DNA of 64,000 nucleotides, taken from positions 242 to 64,241 of the forward strand of contig JAVHLG010000012.1 of NCBI GenBank assembly GCA_031082225.1, given 5' to 3'. The DNA is from Desulfovibrionaceae bacterium. GTDB lineage: Bacteria > Desulfobacterota > Desulfovibrionia > Desulfovibrionales > Desulfovibrionaceae. Numbering within the stretch: the stretch's first letter is position 1; each line of letters starts with the position of its first letter. Positions 1-5,863 of this stretch are shown piece after piece. A program made the position numbers and the translations under genes. The notes below the pieces were generated by a model. That model worked only from the letters and a program-made list of their open reading frames with translations, made no database searches and was not told the DNA's origin.

Positions 1-33
1 TTCAATCTGAGCCAGGATCAAACTCTCCAGTTC
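1..33 (-). rRNA. rrs: 16S ribosomal RNA, 5' end only
   Basis: Read on the minus strand, the first bases contain the universal 16S start AGAGTTTGATCCTGGCTCAG, preceded by GAACTGG and running out of the window at base 1. The mature 5' end is placed at about base 33 by alignment from memory to the E. coli 16S start, so it may be off by a few bases. The rest of the rRNA operon lies to the left of the window. Confidence 0.95.
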
Positions 34-120
34 AAATCCTTTTTCTCAGTCGCGTTTGCCTTCCGTCCGATCGCTCGAACTTCCGGCCGATGCGTCTCGA
101 ATCACCCGACTCGCTATTTA

Positions 121-134
121 ATTGTCAAAGATCA
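121..134 (-). promoter_or_regulatory. boxA-like antitermination site in the 16S leader
   Basis: On the minus strand the leader reads TGATCTTTGACAATT, very close to the E. coli rrn boxA (TGCTCTTTAACA). In rRNA leaders boxA RNA binds NusB/NusE and protects the long untranslated transcript from Rho. The site lies about 90 bases upstream of the 16S 5' end and downstream of both promoters, the expected order. Confidence 0.75.
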
Positions 135-222
135 CGGCCGTCTGGGGTCTTTCGAACCCGGTACTTCCTGCGGCCCATCTTCGTTCGGGGGTGTGTTTCT
201 TTCGCCCCGCGCGAAACTCTGA

Positions 223-251
223 TGTTTAGTCGATCCGGTTCGGCCCGTCAA
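223..251 (-). promoter_or_regulatory. rRNA promoter P2
   Basis: Minus-strand -35 TTGACG (246-251), a 17-base spacer and -10 TAAACA (223-228). The -35 and the four bases after it (TTGACGGGCC) are identical to those of the upstream promoter at 307-335, which supports a tandem rrn promoter pair. It lies about 190 bases upstream of the 16S start. Confidence 0.7.
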
Positions 252-306
252 CAACTTTTTTTCGTCGCCTTCAAAAAGTCATTTGTTCGCGTCGACCAGG
301 GGGCGG

Positions 307-335
307 TTTCTAGCGGACCCGGCCCGGCCCGTCAA
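307..335 (-). promoter_or_regulatory. rRNA promoter P1
   Basis: Minus-strand -35 TTGACG (330-335), a 17-base spacer and -10 TAGAAA (307-312). It shares the TTGACGGGCC block and the 17-base spacing with the promoter at 223-251. An A/T-rich patch upstream (AAATTTC, CACTTTTGTG) could serve as an UP element. The -35 lies just beyond the end of the neighbouring minus-strand gene, so that gene may read into the rRNA leader. Confidence 0.65.
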
Positions 336-351
336 CACAAAAGTGGCCCGA

Positions 352-684
352 TCAGAAATTTCCTTCATTCTTGGTGTGGTCCAAAACGTCGTCCAGACCA
401 TGGCTCACGGCCTGCAAATCCCCGGGGCGCAAGGCATATCGCGTAATCGTCCAGGCCTCGTGGTCGATCACGTCCACATCCCCGTCGCCCCCTGCGGGCA
501 AAAGCACCACGGCCCGGGCCAAAAACTCCTCCACGTCCACATACCGACCTTCATGCTCAATCTCGATGCCGCCCGCCACGGCCCGGGCCGTTTCGAACGG
601 GGCCTCGGCCGCAAGTTTCCCGGCCGCCTCCGGCGAGAGCCCCCGAATCCGCCCGTAGATGCGGTAGTCCACGCCCGGACGCAT
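352..684 (-). CDS. small conserved-looking protein of unknown function, 110 aa
   Basis: I do not recognise a family. The protein is acidic and soluble, with no membrane segment or Cys motif. It contains a YRIYGRIRGL block near the N-terminus, a central VDVEEFLARAVVLL segment and a C-terminal DLQAVSHGLDDVLDHTKNEG tail. Its ATG overlaps the stop of the upstream gene by one base (TGATG), so the two are almost certainly co-translated. Third-position GC bias matches this frame, while the overlapping plus-strand frames are low-complexity. It sits directly upstream of the rRNA promoters and transcribes toward them. Confidence 0.7.
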   Translation of the reverse strand: MRPGVDYRIYGRIRGLSPEAAGKLAAEAPFETARAVAGGIEIEHEGRYVDVEEFLARAVVLLPAGGDGDVDVIDHEAWTITRYALRPGDLQAVSHGLDDVLDHTKNEGNF

Positions 685-944
685 CAGGCTTCATCCAGGA
701 GCAGCCGTTTGGCCACCTCCAGGTCGTACATCTCCAGGGGGTCCGTCCCCGTGCCGCGCTTGGCGTATTGCGCAGCCGCCGCCCGGATGTCGTCGTAGGC
801 GATCCAGTCGTGGCCCTCCCAGATACGGGGGTGGTCCCGGTTCCACAGCCGAAACTCCACGTCGCCGTAGCGCTCCCGCACGTACATGCGCACGGCCCGT
901 TCCCGGGGGTTGGGATGATAATAGATGCCGCGTTCGTCCTTCAT
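684..944 (-). CDS. small hypothetical protein, 86 aa, first gene of a pair
   Basis: Starts at an ATG (942-944) preceded by AAAGGAG at good spacing; the frame stays open further upstream but lacks another ribosome site. The sequence (MKDERGIYYHPNPRERAVRM, then ERYGDVEFRLWNRDHP and IWEGHDWIAYDDI) is rich in aromatic and charged residues and looks like a compact soluble fold. I cannot name the family. The TGATG junction couples it to the 110-aa protein downstream. A candidate promoter (TTGACG-N17-TACTGC) lies at 982-1010. Confidence 0.7.
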   Translation of the reverse strand: MKDERGIYYHPNPRERAVRMYVRERYGDVEFRLWNRDHPRIWEGHDWIAYDDIRAAAAQYAKRGTGTDPLEMYDLEVAKRLLLDEA

Positions 945-981
945 GCCCGCTCCTTTCCGGCGTGGTCCCGCCGGTCGGGAT

Positions 982-1010
982 GCAGTAGAAAAGGCCGCCC
1001 GCCCCGTCAA
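982..1010 (-). promoter_or_regulatory. candidate promoter of the 944-352 gene pair
   Basis: Minus-strand -35 TTGACG (1005-1010), 17-base spacer, weak -10 TACTGC (982-987). The -35 is the same hexamer used by both rRNA promoters in the window. It lies 38 bases upstream of the start codon. Confidence 0.4.
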
Positions 1011-1055
1011 GGCCTGCACCCTGTCGGGCCGTCCTGTCGGAAGACTCCGACAAGC

Positions 1056-1083
1056 TTGCGACCGGCCCGGGCCGGGCTATGGT
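1056..1083 (+). promoter_or_regulatory. candidate promoter for the 39-aa ORF and dksA-like gene
   Basis: TTGCGA (1056-1061), 16-base G/C spacer, TATGGT (1078-1083). It is the best-looking plus-strand hexamer pair between the divergent gene at 944 and the small ORF at 1189. The rest of 945-1188 shows nothing else that I can support. Confidence 0.35.
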
Positions 1084-1188
1084 GGGCTGCATCGGCCGAT
1101 CATGTCCCGGCCCAAGGGGCGGCCTTCGGCGGCCCGGGGCCAGCCCCTTTCAACACCCGCAACCGGACAAGCAACGCACGAAGGAACC

Positions 1189-1308
1189 ATGACGAACGAG
1201 AGCCAGACCCATTCCGTCACCTTTCCCGGCCCCATCGGCCCGGGGTTGTGCGCCGCATCGAGGGAGGTGGCCGCGACCCGCCGTTGCCACTTCGGGGGCG
1301 CCATGTAG
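1189..1308 (+). CDS. 39-residue ORF ahead of a terminator, possible leader peptide
   Basis: ATG at 1189 is preceded by GAAGGA at seven-base spacing and reads 39 codons to TAG at 1306. The peptide begins MTNESQTHSVTFPGP and ends ATRRCHFGGAM, with two Cys residues in its second half. It is not hydrophobic. A strong intrinsic terminator begins 26 bases after its stop, and a DksA/TraR-type gene begins 34 bases after that. This is the geometry of a transcription attenuator, but there is no run of one amino acid that would name a regulating tRNA. It could equally be a stand-alone small protein, or not translated. Confidence 0.4.
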   Translation: MTNESQTHSVTFPGPIGPGLCAASREVAATRRCHFGGAM

Positions 1309-1334
1309 GAAATGCCAGATTTCGTACATGGTCG

Positions 1335-1371
1335 GCCCCATCTCCACGCCAGGAGGTGGGGCTTTTGTTTT
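1335..1371 (+). terminator. rho-independent terminator upstream of the dksA-like gene
   Basis: Eleven-base stem GCCCCATCTCC / GGAGGTGGGGC (one G-U pair) with a six-base loop, followed by TTTTGTTTTG. It separates the 39-aa ORF from the downstream zinc-finger gene and would limit read-through into it. Confidence 0.8.
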
Positions 1372-1404
1372 GTCCGCTGATCGCTCGACACAAGGAGAAT
1401 GCCC

Positions 1405-1719
1405 ATGACCGCTGCCGACCGCAGAACGCTGTTTCGCACCTTTACCGAGGAAATCGCCTCCACCTTGGCCGCCCTGGACCGCTTTGCCGAATTTCAGGAG
1501 GAGGCCTCCGGCGGCCCCGCCTGCACCAACTGGCGGCAGGACACAAAGGAACGCCTGGCCGACCTTCGGGCCGCAGTAAACCGCATGGACGATGCGGATT
1601 TCGGCGTCTGCCGGGAATGCGGCGAGGACATCCCGCCGCGCCGCCTGCTGGCCGTGCCCGGAACCACCTTGTGCGTGGCCTGCAAGTCGGAGCAGGAACA
1701 TGCCCTGGCCATCCCCTGA
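1405..1719 (+). CDS. DksA/TraR family zinc-finger protein
   Basis: A 104-residue protein with an N-terminal helical region (about 1-65) and a C-terminal four-Cys zinc finger, CRECGE near residue 72 and CVACK near residue 95, spaced as in the DksA/TraR family. DksA-type proteins bind in the RNA polymerase secondary channel and tune initiation, notably at rRNA promoters, together with ppGpp. An in-frame ATG lies six bases upstream (1399), but the AAGGAG at 1392-1397 would almost touch it, so I prefer 1405 with seven-base spacing. It is shorter than canonical DksA (about 150 aa) and could be a TraR/YbiI-like paralogue. It lies near an rRNA operon, which may be coincidence. Confidence 0.8.
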   Translation: MTAADRRTLFRTFTEEIASTLAALDRFAEFQEEASGGPACTNWRQDTKERLADLRAAVNRMDDADFGVCRECGEDIPPRRLLAVPGTTLCVACKSEQEHALAIP

Positions 1720-1750
1720 TCCGGCCCGGACGCCCCAGCCGCCTCGTCCG

Positions 1751-1822
1751 ATTGGACTGGCTGGGCTGGCTGGACTGGCTGGCCCGGCTGGCCCGGCTGG
1801 CCCGACCGGCCCGACCGGCATG
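1751..1822 (+). repeat. eight tandem imperfect 9-base repeats
   Basis: Units such as GCTGGACTG, GCTGGCCCG (three identical copies) and ACCGGCCCG follow one another without interruption between the dksA-like gene and the next small ORF. Unit length is a multiple of three and the units diverge gradually, as expected from slippage. A similar 9-base tract lies inside the LysR gene at 7526-7579. Confidence 0.85.
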
Positions 1823-1830
1823 AGACGGCC

Positions 1831-1998
1831 ATGGTGACGGCCCTGGTTCTGACCGGGGCCGCCCTGCTGACGGTTCTCGCCGCCGCCCTGCTCCATGGCA
1901 GGCGCGCCAGGCGGCCGGGCCGCCCCCGGCCCACCCGGCGGGCCGTCCTGCCCCGGGGCTTCAATTTCGACCGCTACAAACGCTACGAAAACAGGTAG
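1831..1998 (+). CDS. small single-pass membrane protein, 55 aa
   Basis: ATG at 1831 opens a 55-codon frame ending TAG at 1996. Residues 2-21 form one hydrophobic helix (ALVLTGAALLTVLAAALL), followed by a very basic Arg/Pro-rich stretch and a polar aromatic tail, NFDRYKRYENR. This is the pattern of an N-in or signal-anchor mini-protein with a cytoplasmic basic segment. The ribosome site is weak, and the 9-base repeat tract runs up to the start. I do not recognise it. The organised layout argues for a gene, but no homology could be checked. Confidence 0.45.
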   Translation: MVTALVLTGAALLTVLAAALLHGRRARRPGRPRPTRRAVLPRGFNFDRYKRYENR

Positions 1999-2387
1999 CA
2001 GGGCTTTGGGAACGCCTCCGGCCGACCAAAGGGCGAGAAGAGGGATTGAGGGGGAATGCCTCCGGCGGCCAAGGGGCTTTAAGCCCCTTGGAACCCCGTA
2101 AAGGGAAAGATGCGTTTTCGTCTTCTCGCGGTCTTGCGGGCATGACCGGGATGGCCAGGCCGGGCGACGGGTGTACGCGCGGCGCGCCCGGCAGACCCGA
2201 GCGAAGCGACGCATGGTCTGCCGAAGCGCCGCGTCGCAAACCCCGAACCCGGCCAACCCTCAGCCCTTCGCCCCAAAGCGATCCGTTCTTCAAATCAATC
2301 CCGCCCCCTTCGATCCGATCTATCAATTGTACTTTCCCGCCCCTGCCCGCTACCCCATGGGCCATCCCCCACACGGAGGCCTTTCCC
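1999..2387. other. non-coding gap holding the left repeat copy and activase leader
   Basis: No convincing gene. The left half holds the structured repeat described at 2050-2245. The right half (2246-2387) has an AT-richer patch, TCTATCAATTGTAC around 2320-2333, that could contain the promoter of the activase, and a GGAGG ribosome site just before its ATG. Confidence 0.6.
2050..2245 (+). repeat. structured dispersed repeat, left copy
   Basis: Begins GGGGAATGCCTCCGGCGGCC, then a perfect hairpin CCAAGGGGC-TTTAA-GCCCCTTGG (2069-2091), then a block around GGCCGGGCGACGGGTGT, then a second hairpin GGCAGACC-17-GGTCTGCC (2190-2197 / 2215-2222), then GAAGCGCCGCGTCGCA. The same modules occur in the same order and orientation at 3190-3500. 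The second hairpin differs there by a compensatory pair. I recognise the GAATGCCTCCGGCGGCC opening as typical intergenic repeat sequence of Desulfovibrio genomes. Confidence 0.8.
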
Positions 2388-3155
2388 ATGTTTGCAGGCA
2401 TCGACGTCGGTTCCCGGTCCATCGAACTCGTGGTCGTCGCGGACGGCGAGGTCATCCACGCCGCGCGCACGGCCACCACCTTCGACCCCGTGGCCCAGTG
2501 CCGCAGGCTTTTCACGGCCGCCCCGGCCTGCCCCGTGGCGGCCACGGGCTATGGCCGGGAACTGGTGGCCAGGCACGGCTTCGACCGCGACGTGACCACC
2601 ATCACCGAGATCAAGGCCCACGCCCTGGGCGCGGCCCACTGCTTTCCCGAGGCGCGCGGCGTGCTGGACATCGGCGGCCAGGACACCAAGGCCATCGCGC
2701 TTTCGCACGGCGGCCGGGTGGCCAAGTTCGAGATGAACGACCGCTGCGCCGCAGGAACGGGCAAGTTCCTGGAGTTTCTGGCCAACGTCTTCCAGATCCC
2801 CGTGGAGGACTTCGGGGCCTACGCCCTTTCGGGCAACCCCGGGGTGGAGGTCAGCAGCATGTGTACGGTCTTCGCCGAGACCGAGGCCACCTCGCTCATG
2901 GCAAAAGGGCGCGATCCCAGGGACATCGCGCTCGGGCTGCACGCCTCGGTGGTGCGGCGCACGGCCAACATGCTGCGCCGGGTGGGCGTGACGGGCGGCG
3001 ATGCGCCCGTGGTCTTCTCCGGCGGCGTGGCCAAAAACCCGTGCATCGTGCACCTGCTCGGACAGGCCCTGGGACAGCCCCTGCTCGTGGCCGACGATCC
3101 GGACATGACCGGCGCGCTGGGCGCAGCCCTGTGGGGCGCGCGGCGGCGGGAGTAA
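2388..3155 (+). CDS. acyl-CoA dehydratase activase (HgdC/BadF/BcrA family ATPase)
   Basis: A 255-residue ASKHA-fold ATPase. The start MFAGIDVGSRSIELVV contains the phosphate-1 motif, GVLDIGGQDTKAI the second phosphate motif and VVFSGGVAKNP the adenosine motif. Two Cys residues, in NDRCAAGTGKFLEF and SSMCTVFAETEA, match the pair that holds the bridging 4Fe-4S cluster in the HgdC homodimer. Family members use ATP to push one electron into a 2-hydroxyacyl-CoA dehydratase or benzoyl-CoA reductase. The length is that of a stand-alone activator. GGAGG precedes the ATG by about eight bases; the frame runs further upstream, but only through the repeat. No dehydratase subunits are adjacent, so its partner is unknown. 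Confidence 0.88.
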   Translation: MFAGIDVGSRSIELVVVADGEVIHAARTATTFDPVAQCRRLFTAAPACPVAATGYGRELVARHGFDRDVTTITEIKAHALGAAHCFPEARGVLDIGGQDTKAIALSHGGRVAKFEMNDRCAAGTGKFLEFLANVFQIPVEDFGAYALSGNPGVEVSSMCTVFAETEATSLMAKGRDPRDIALGLHASVVRRTANMLRRVGVTGGDAPVVFSGGVAKNPCIVHLLGQALGQPLLVADDPDMTGALGAALWGARRRE

Positions 3156-3189
3156 GGGCGAAAACCAGGGAGCAGGGGCTTGGGAGCAG

Positions 3190-3500
3190 GGGGGAATGCC
3201 TCCGGCGGCCCAAGGGGCATGGCCCCTTGGGAATCCCCGAACGGGAAAGATGGCATCGCATCTTTTCGCGGTTTCAGGCACACGGCCGGGATGCCCGGGC
3301 CGGGCGACGGGTGTGCGCCACTGTGAAACCACCTGCCCTGCGTGTTCACCACTGACTGTTCCCTGTCTTTTCGCGGTCTCGGCACACGGCCGGGATGCCC
3401 GGGCCGGGCGACGGGTGTGCGCGCGGCGGGCACGGCAGGCCCGAGCGAAGCGACGCATGGCCTGCCGAAGCGCCGCGTCGCAGACCCCGAGCCCGGCCAT
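3190..3500 (+). repeat. structured dispersed repeat, right copy with internal duplication
   Basis: Same modules and orientation as 2050-2245: GGGGAATGCCTCCGGCGGCC, hairpin CCCAAGGGGC-ATG-GCCCCTTGGG (3209-3231), the GGCCGGGCGACGGGTGTGCG block, and hairpin GGCAGGCC-17-GGCCTGCC (3434-3441 / 3459-3466). Here the CTTTTCGCGG...CACACGGCCGGGATGCC module occurs twice (about 3259-3317 and 3366-3423). Both hairpin arms differ from the left copy by a matching A-T to G-C change. Confidence 0.8.
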
Positions 3501-3509
3501 GACGCCGCA

Positions 3510-3588
3510 TCGGCTCGAACCGCTCCGAACCGCTCCGCATCGGGCCGTATCGGGCCGTATCGGGCCGGGCCGCATCGGGCCGGGCTGC
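3510..3588 (+). repeat. tandem 10-base repeats
   Basis: A run of related decamers: CGAACCGCTC twice, then CGGGCCGTAT twice and degenerate CGGGCCGGGC / CGCATCGGGC units. It lies directly upstream of the tetR promoter and appears to be simple-sequence expansion. Confidence 0.65.
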
Positions 3589-3626
3589 CTTGCGCACGAA
3601 ATCCTGATCCAGCGAAATACTGCCGC

Positions 3627-3676
3627 TTGACACGTGCAAGACACTTGCCTTAAATCCCGATTAAGACATTTGTCTT
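3627..3676 (+). promoter_or_regulatory. tetR promoter with two operator palindromes
   Basis: A near-consensus promoter: -35 TTGACA (3627-3632), 17-base spacer, -10 TTAAAT (3650-3655). A perfect palindrome AAGACA-TT-TGTCTT (3663-3676) covers the likely start site. A second, one-mismatch copy AAGACA-CT-TGCCTT (3638-3651) covers the spacer, 25 bases upstream (centre to centre). Palindromes placed like this are typical of autorepression by TetR proteins, so the adjacent regulator is the likely ligand. Confidence 0.75.
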
Positions 3677-3696
3677 GAAACGGAGGACTCCCCGCC

Positions 3697-4467
3697 ATGA
3701 CCCCGAAAGACGGAACAGACACCCGGGAAAAACTGCTGCTGGCCGCCGTGGCCGTGTTTGCCGAAAAGGGCTACAAGGCCGCCACGGTGCGCGAGATCTG
3801 CCGCCGGGCCAAGGGCGCCAACAACAACGCCGTAAACTACTATTTCGGCGACAAGGCCAAACTCTACGCCCTGATCATCGACATCATGTTCGCCGAGATC
3901 GAGCGCCGCATGGCGGCCATGACCCCGCCCCCGCCGGGCGACGCCGCCCCGCCCGCCTGTCCCGAATCCGATTACCAAAACCTGATCCTGGTCCCGGACG
4001 ACGCCCGGCGCGAAACCGCCGCCCATCCCGTCCTGGACCAGTCCCCACCGCAGGCGCGCCTGCGGGCCTTCCTTTTCGCCTACTGCGCCACCCTCTACGA
4101 CGGCGGCGAGGTGGGCGAACAGTTCCTGCGCATCTTCTCCCGGGAGATGCTCTCCCCGTCCTTCGACCTCGCGGCCATGAACGAAAAATACGTCCGCCCC
4201 CAGACCGCCTGGGGCATGGCGCTCATGCGCGAACTCATGGGACCGGACGTTCCCGACGACCTGGTGCGCGACGCCCTGTGCAGCGTGGTGGGGCAGGCCG
4301 CCTACTACAGCTTCGTGTGGCCGGTCTTCAGGCTGGCCCACCCCGATCATCCGGGCATGGGCGTGCACTGGCCGGTCCTGGCCGAACGCATCTTCGCCTT
4401 CTCCATGGCCGGAATCGCCGCCCTGCGCGCCACATACCGCGCCGAGGGCCAAGGAGCGCCGTCATGA
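3697..4467 (+). CDS. TetR/AcrR family transcriptional regulator
   Basis: A 256-residue protein. Residues 11-58 form the TetR helix-turn-helix (REKLLLAAVAVFAEKGYKAA, then REICRRAKGANNNAVNYYFG with the family's recognition-helix YYFGDKAKLY ending). The remaining 190 residues are the ligand/dimerisation domain. The NNNAVNYYF helix and the long C-terminal half resemble the CecR (YbiH) branch. The start at 3697 follows GGAGG at about ten bases. Its stop overlaps the next start (ATGA), so it is co-translated with the acyltransferase. Two palindromes in its promoter suggest autorepression and control of the membrane acyltransferase; the inducer is not evident. Confidence 0.88.
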   Translation: MTPKDGTDTREKLLLAAVAVFAEKGYKAATVREICRRAKGANNNAVNYYFGDKAKLYALIIDIMFAEIERRMAAMTPPPPGDAAPPACPESDYQNLILVPDDARRETAAHPVLDQSPPQARLRAFLFAYCATLYDGGEVGEQFLRIFSREMLSPSFDLAAMNEKYVRPQTAWGMALMRELMGPDVPDDLVRDALCSVVGQAAYYSFVWPVFRLAHPDHPGMGVHWPVLAERIFAFSMAGIAALRATYRAEGQGAPS

Positions 4468-5705
4468 CCGCCACATCCCGCCTGTATTTCTGGGACACGG
4501 CCCGGGCCGTATTGGTCCTTCTGGTGGTGGCCCTGCACGCGACAGCGGCCTACTGCACGGTCCTGCCCTGGTGGCACGTGCGCAACGCCGACACCGGCCC
4601 GGCCTTCGACCTGCTGCTGTCCATGCTGGACGGCTTTCTCATGCCCACGCTTTTTTTCATCGCCGGATGCTTCGCCCCGGGGTCGCTTAGCCGCACAGGC
4701 CCGGGGGGATTCTTCCGGGCCAAGTTTTGGCGTTTCACGCCCACGTTTCTGATCTATATGATCACCCTTCTGCCGCTGATGACCTATGTGGGCTACGTCT
4801 CGCGCACGCCCGAGCCCATGGGATTTTTCGCCTATCTCCTGTCTTGGCTGGCCTCTGGCGCGGATGTGGGCGTGCATCTGTACGTCACGGCAGCGGACGC
4901 CATGGCCACCCGGGACATGCTCTCGCCGCATCATCTGTGGTTTTTGGTGGTGCTTGTGGGGCTTTTCGGCGGACTGGCCCTGTGGCGGACCATTTTCCCA
5001 AAATCCGGCGCAGGCCCGGCCGCCACGGACGGCGCGGCCCGCCCCGTGCGCGTCATCATGCTGGTCGTAGCGGGCCTGGGCATGGCCGCAGCCAGCACCC
5101 TGACGGCGGTTTTTCTGTCCGACTGCGCCTGGCTGCGGGCCACGGCCCTGGTGGTGGTGCAGCCGACCCGGCTGCCGCTGTATGTGGGATTTTTCGCCCT
5201 GGGCGCGTACACGGCCGCCCGGGGCGGACTCGTCGCCCCGTGGCCCGGGGCCTGGTGGCTGTGGCTTTGCGGAGCCACGCTCAGCCTGGGGGTCATGTTC
5301 GCGGCCTATCCGGCCGTGATCGGGTCCGCGGCCGGGTCCGCGGCCGGGCCAGCGTCCCTGGTTTTCGCCCATTACCTGGGCCGGACGTTTTTGTGCCTTG
5401 GCGTGGTGGGACTTCTGGCGTCCCTGGCCTCGCGCGGGGCACAAAAAAACGCCGCCCCGGGACGGCTCTCCCGGACCCTGGCCGCCTCGTCCTACCACGT
5501 CTACCTGCTGCACATGCCCGTGGCGGTCATCCTGCAATACGCCCTTTTGGATGCGGCCCTGTCCATGTACGTGAAATTCGGGGCGGTGTGGCTGGGATCG
5601 GTGGTCGTGTGCGTGGCCGCAAGCCTCCTGTGGCGACGCGGGACGCTGTCCGCCGGGACGCAAAAAACACGGCGGCAACGCGCCCTGCCGGGAGACGCCG
5701 CGTAA
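4464..5705 (+). CDS. membrane acyltransferase, acyltransferase-3 family
   Basis: A 413-residue integral membrane protein with about ten hydrophobic segments. The N-terminus YFWDTARAVLVLLVVALHAT carries the D-x-x-R...H pattern of the acyltransferase-3 (OafA/OpgC/YrhL-like) family, in which the His on the first helix is the likely catalytic residue. PTLFFIAGCFAP and PHHLWFLVVLV are further family-like blocks. Such enzymes move acyl groups across the cytoplasmic membrane onto exported sugars, lipids or glucans. The acceptor cannot be told from sequence. The start overlaps the tetR stop by four bases. A hairpin terminator follows at 5795. Confidence 0.82.
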   Translation: MTATSRLYFWDTARAVLVLLVVALHATAAYCTVLPWWHVRNADTGPAFDLLLSMLDGFLMPTLFFIAGCFAPGSLSRTGPGGFFRAKFWRFTPTFLIYMITLLPLMTYVGYVSRTPEPMGFFAYLLSWLASGADVGVHLYVTAADAMATRDMLSPHHLWFLVVLVGLFGGLALWRTIFPKSGAGPAATDGAARPVRVIMLVVAGLGMAAASTLTAVFLSDCAWLRATALVVVQPTRLPLYVGFFALGAYTAARGGLVAPWPGAWWLWLCGATLSLGVMFAAYPAVIGSAAGSAAGPASLVFAHYLGRTFLCLGVVGLLASLASRGAQKNAAPGRLSRTLAASSYHVYLLHMPVAVILQYALLDAALSMYVKFGAVWLGSVVVCVAASLLWRRGTLSAGTQKTRRQRALPGDAA

Positions 5706-5794
5706 AATACGGGGGGTTCGCGGCATGGCCGCGCCGAAACTGGCTGATTTTCTTTCCTGACCGCCCGGCGGCCCTGCCGCCGCTTCTGGCGCAG

Positions 5795-5821
5795 GCCCCT
5801 GGTTTTTAAGAAAACAGGGGC
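5795..5821. terminator. bidirectional hairpin terminator
   Basis: GCCCCTG(G)TTTT-TAAG-AAAACAGGGGC: an 11-pair stem with one bulged G and A/T-rich tops on both sides of the loop. It sits between the convergent acyltransferase and thioredoxin-like genes. T-tracts outside the stem are short, so strength is uncertain. Confidence 0.5.
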
Positions 5822-5863
5822 TTTGCCCTCACATCCGTGACGGCCTTCCCAGACAGCGCCGCC

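Larger units (their letters stand above)
3156..3696. other. non-coding gap: right repeat copy, 10-mer tract, tetR promoter
   Basis: No gene is supported here. The gap holds the right copy of the structured repeat (3190-3500), a tract of 10-base repeats (3510-3588), and the promoter with two palindromes in front of the tetR gene (3627-3676), each listed separately. Confidence 0.7.

Noticed and set aside
1751-1822. Possible CRISPR or collagen-like gene from the 9-base repeats
   Set aside because: Units are contiguous without spacers, and the frame giving GLAGLAGPAGPAG lacks a start and fold of its own.
768-1823. Long plus-strand frame ending in LARLARLARPARPA
   Set aside because: It runs through the antisense of two supported small genes, a terminator and a different frame of the dksA-like gene. 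The repeat ending is the 9-base tract.
2046-2387. N-terminal extension of the CoA activase
   Set aside because: The added residues are encoded by the dispersed repeat, and a good ribosome site precedes the ATG at 2388 where family homology begins.
3675-5705. Plus-strand frame that appears to run through tetR into the acyltransferase
   Set aside because: The first half is an out-of-frame Arg/Pro-rich shadow of tetR. The acyltransferase itself starts at 4464 with an ATGA overlap.
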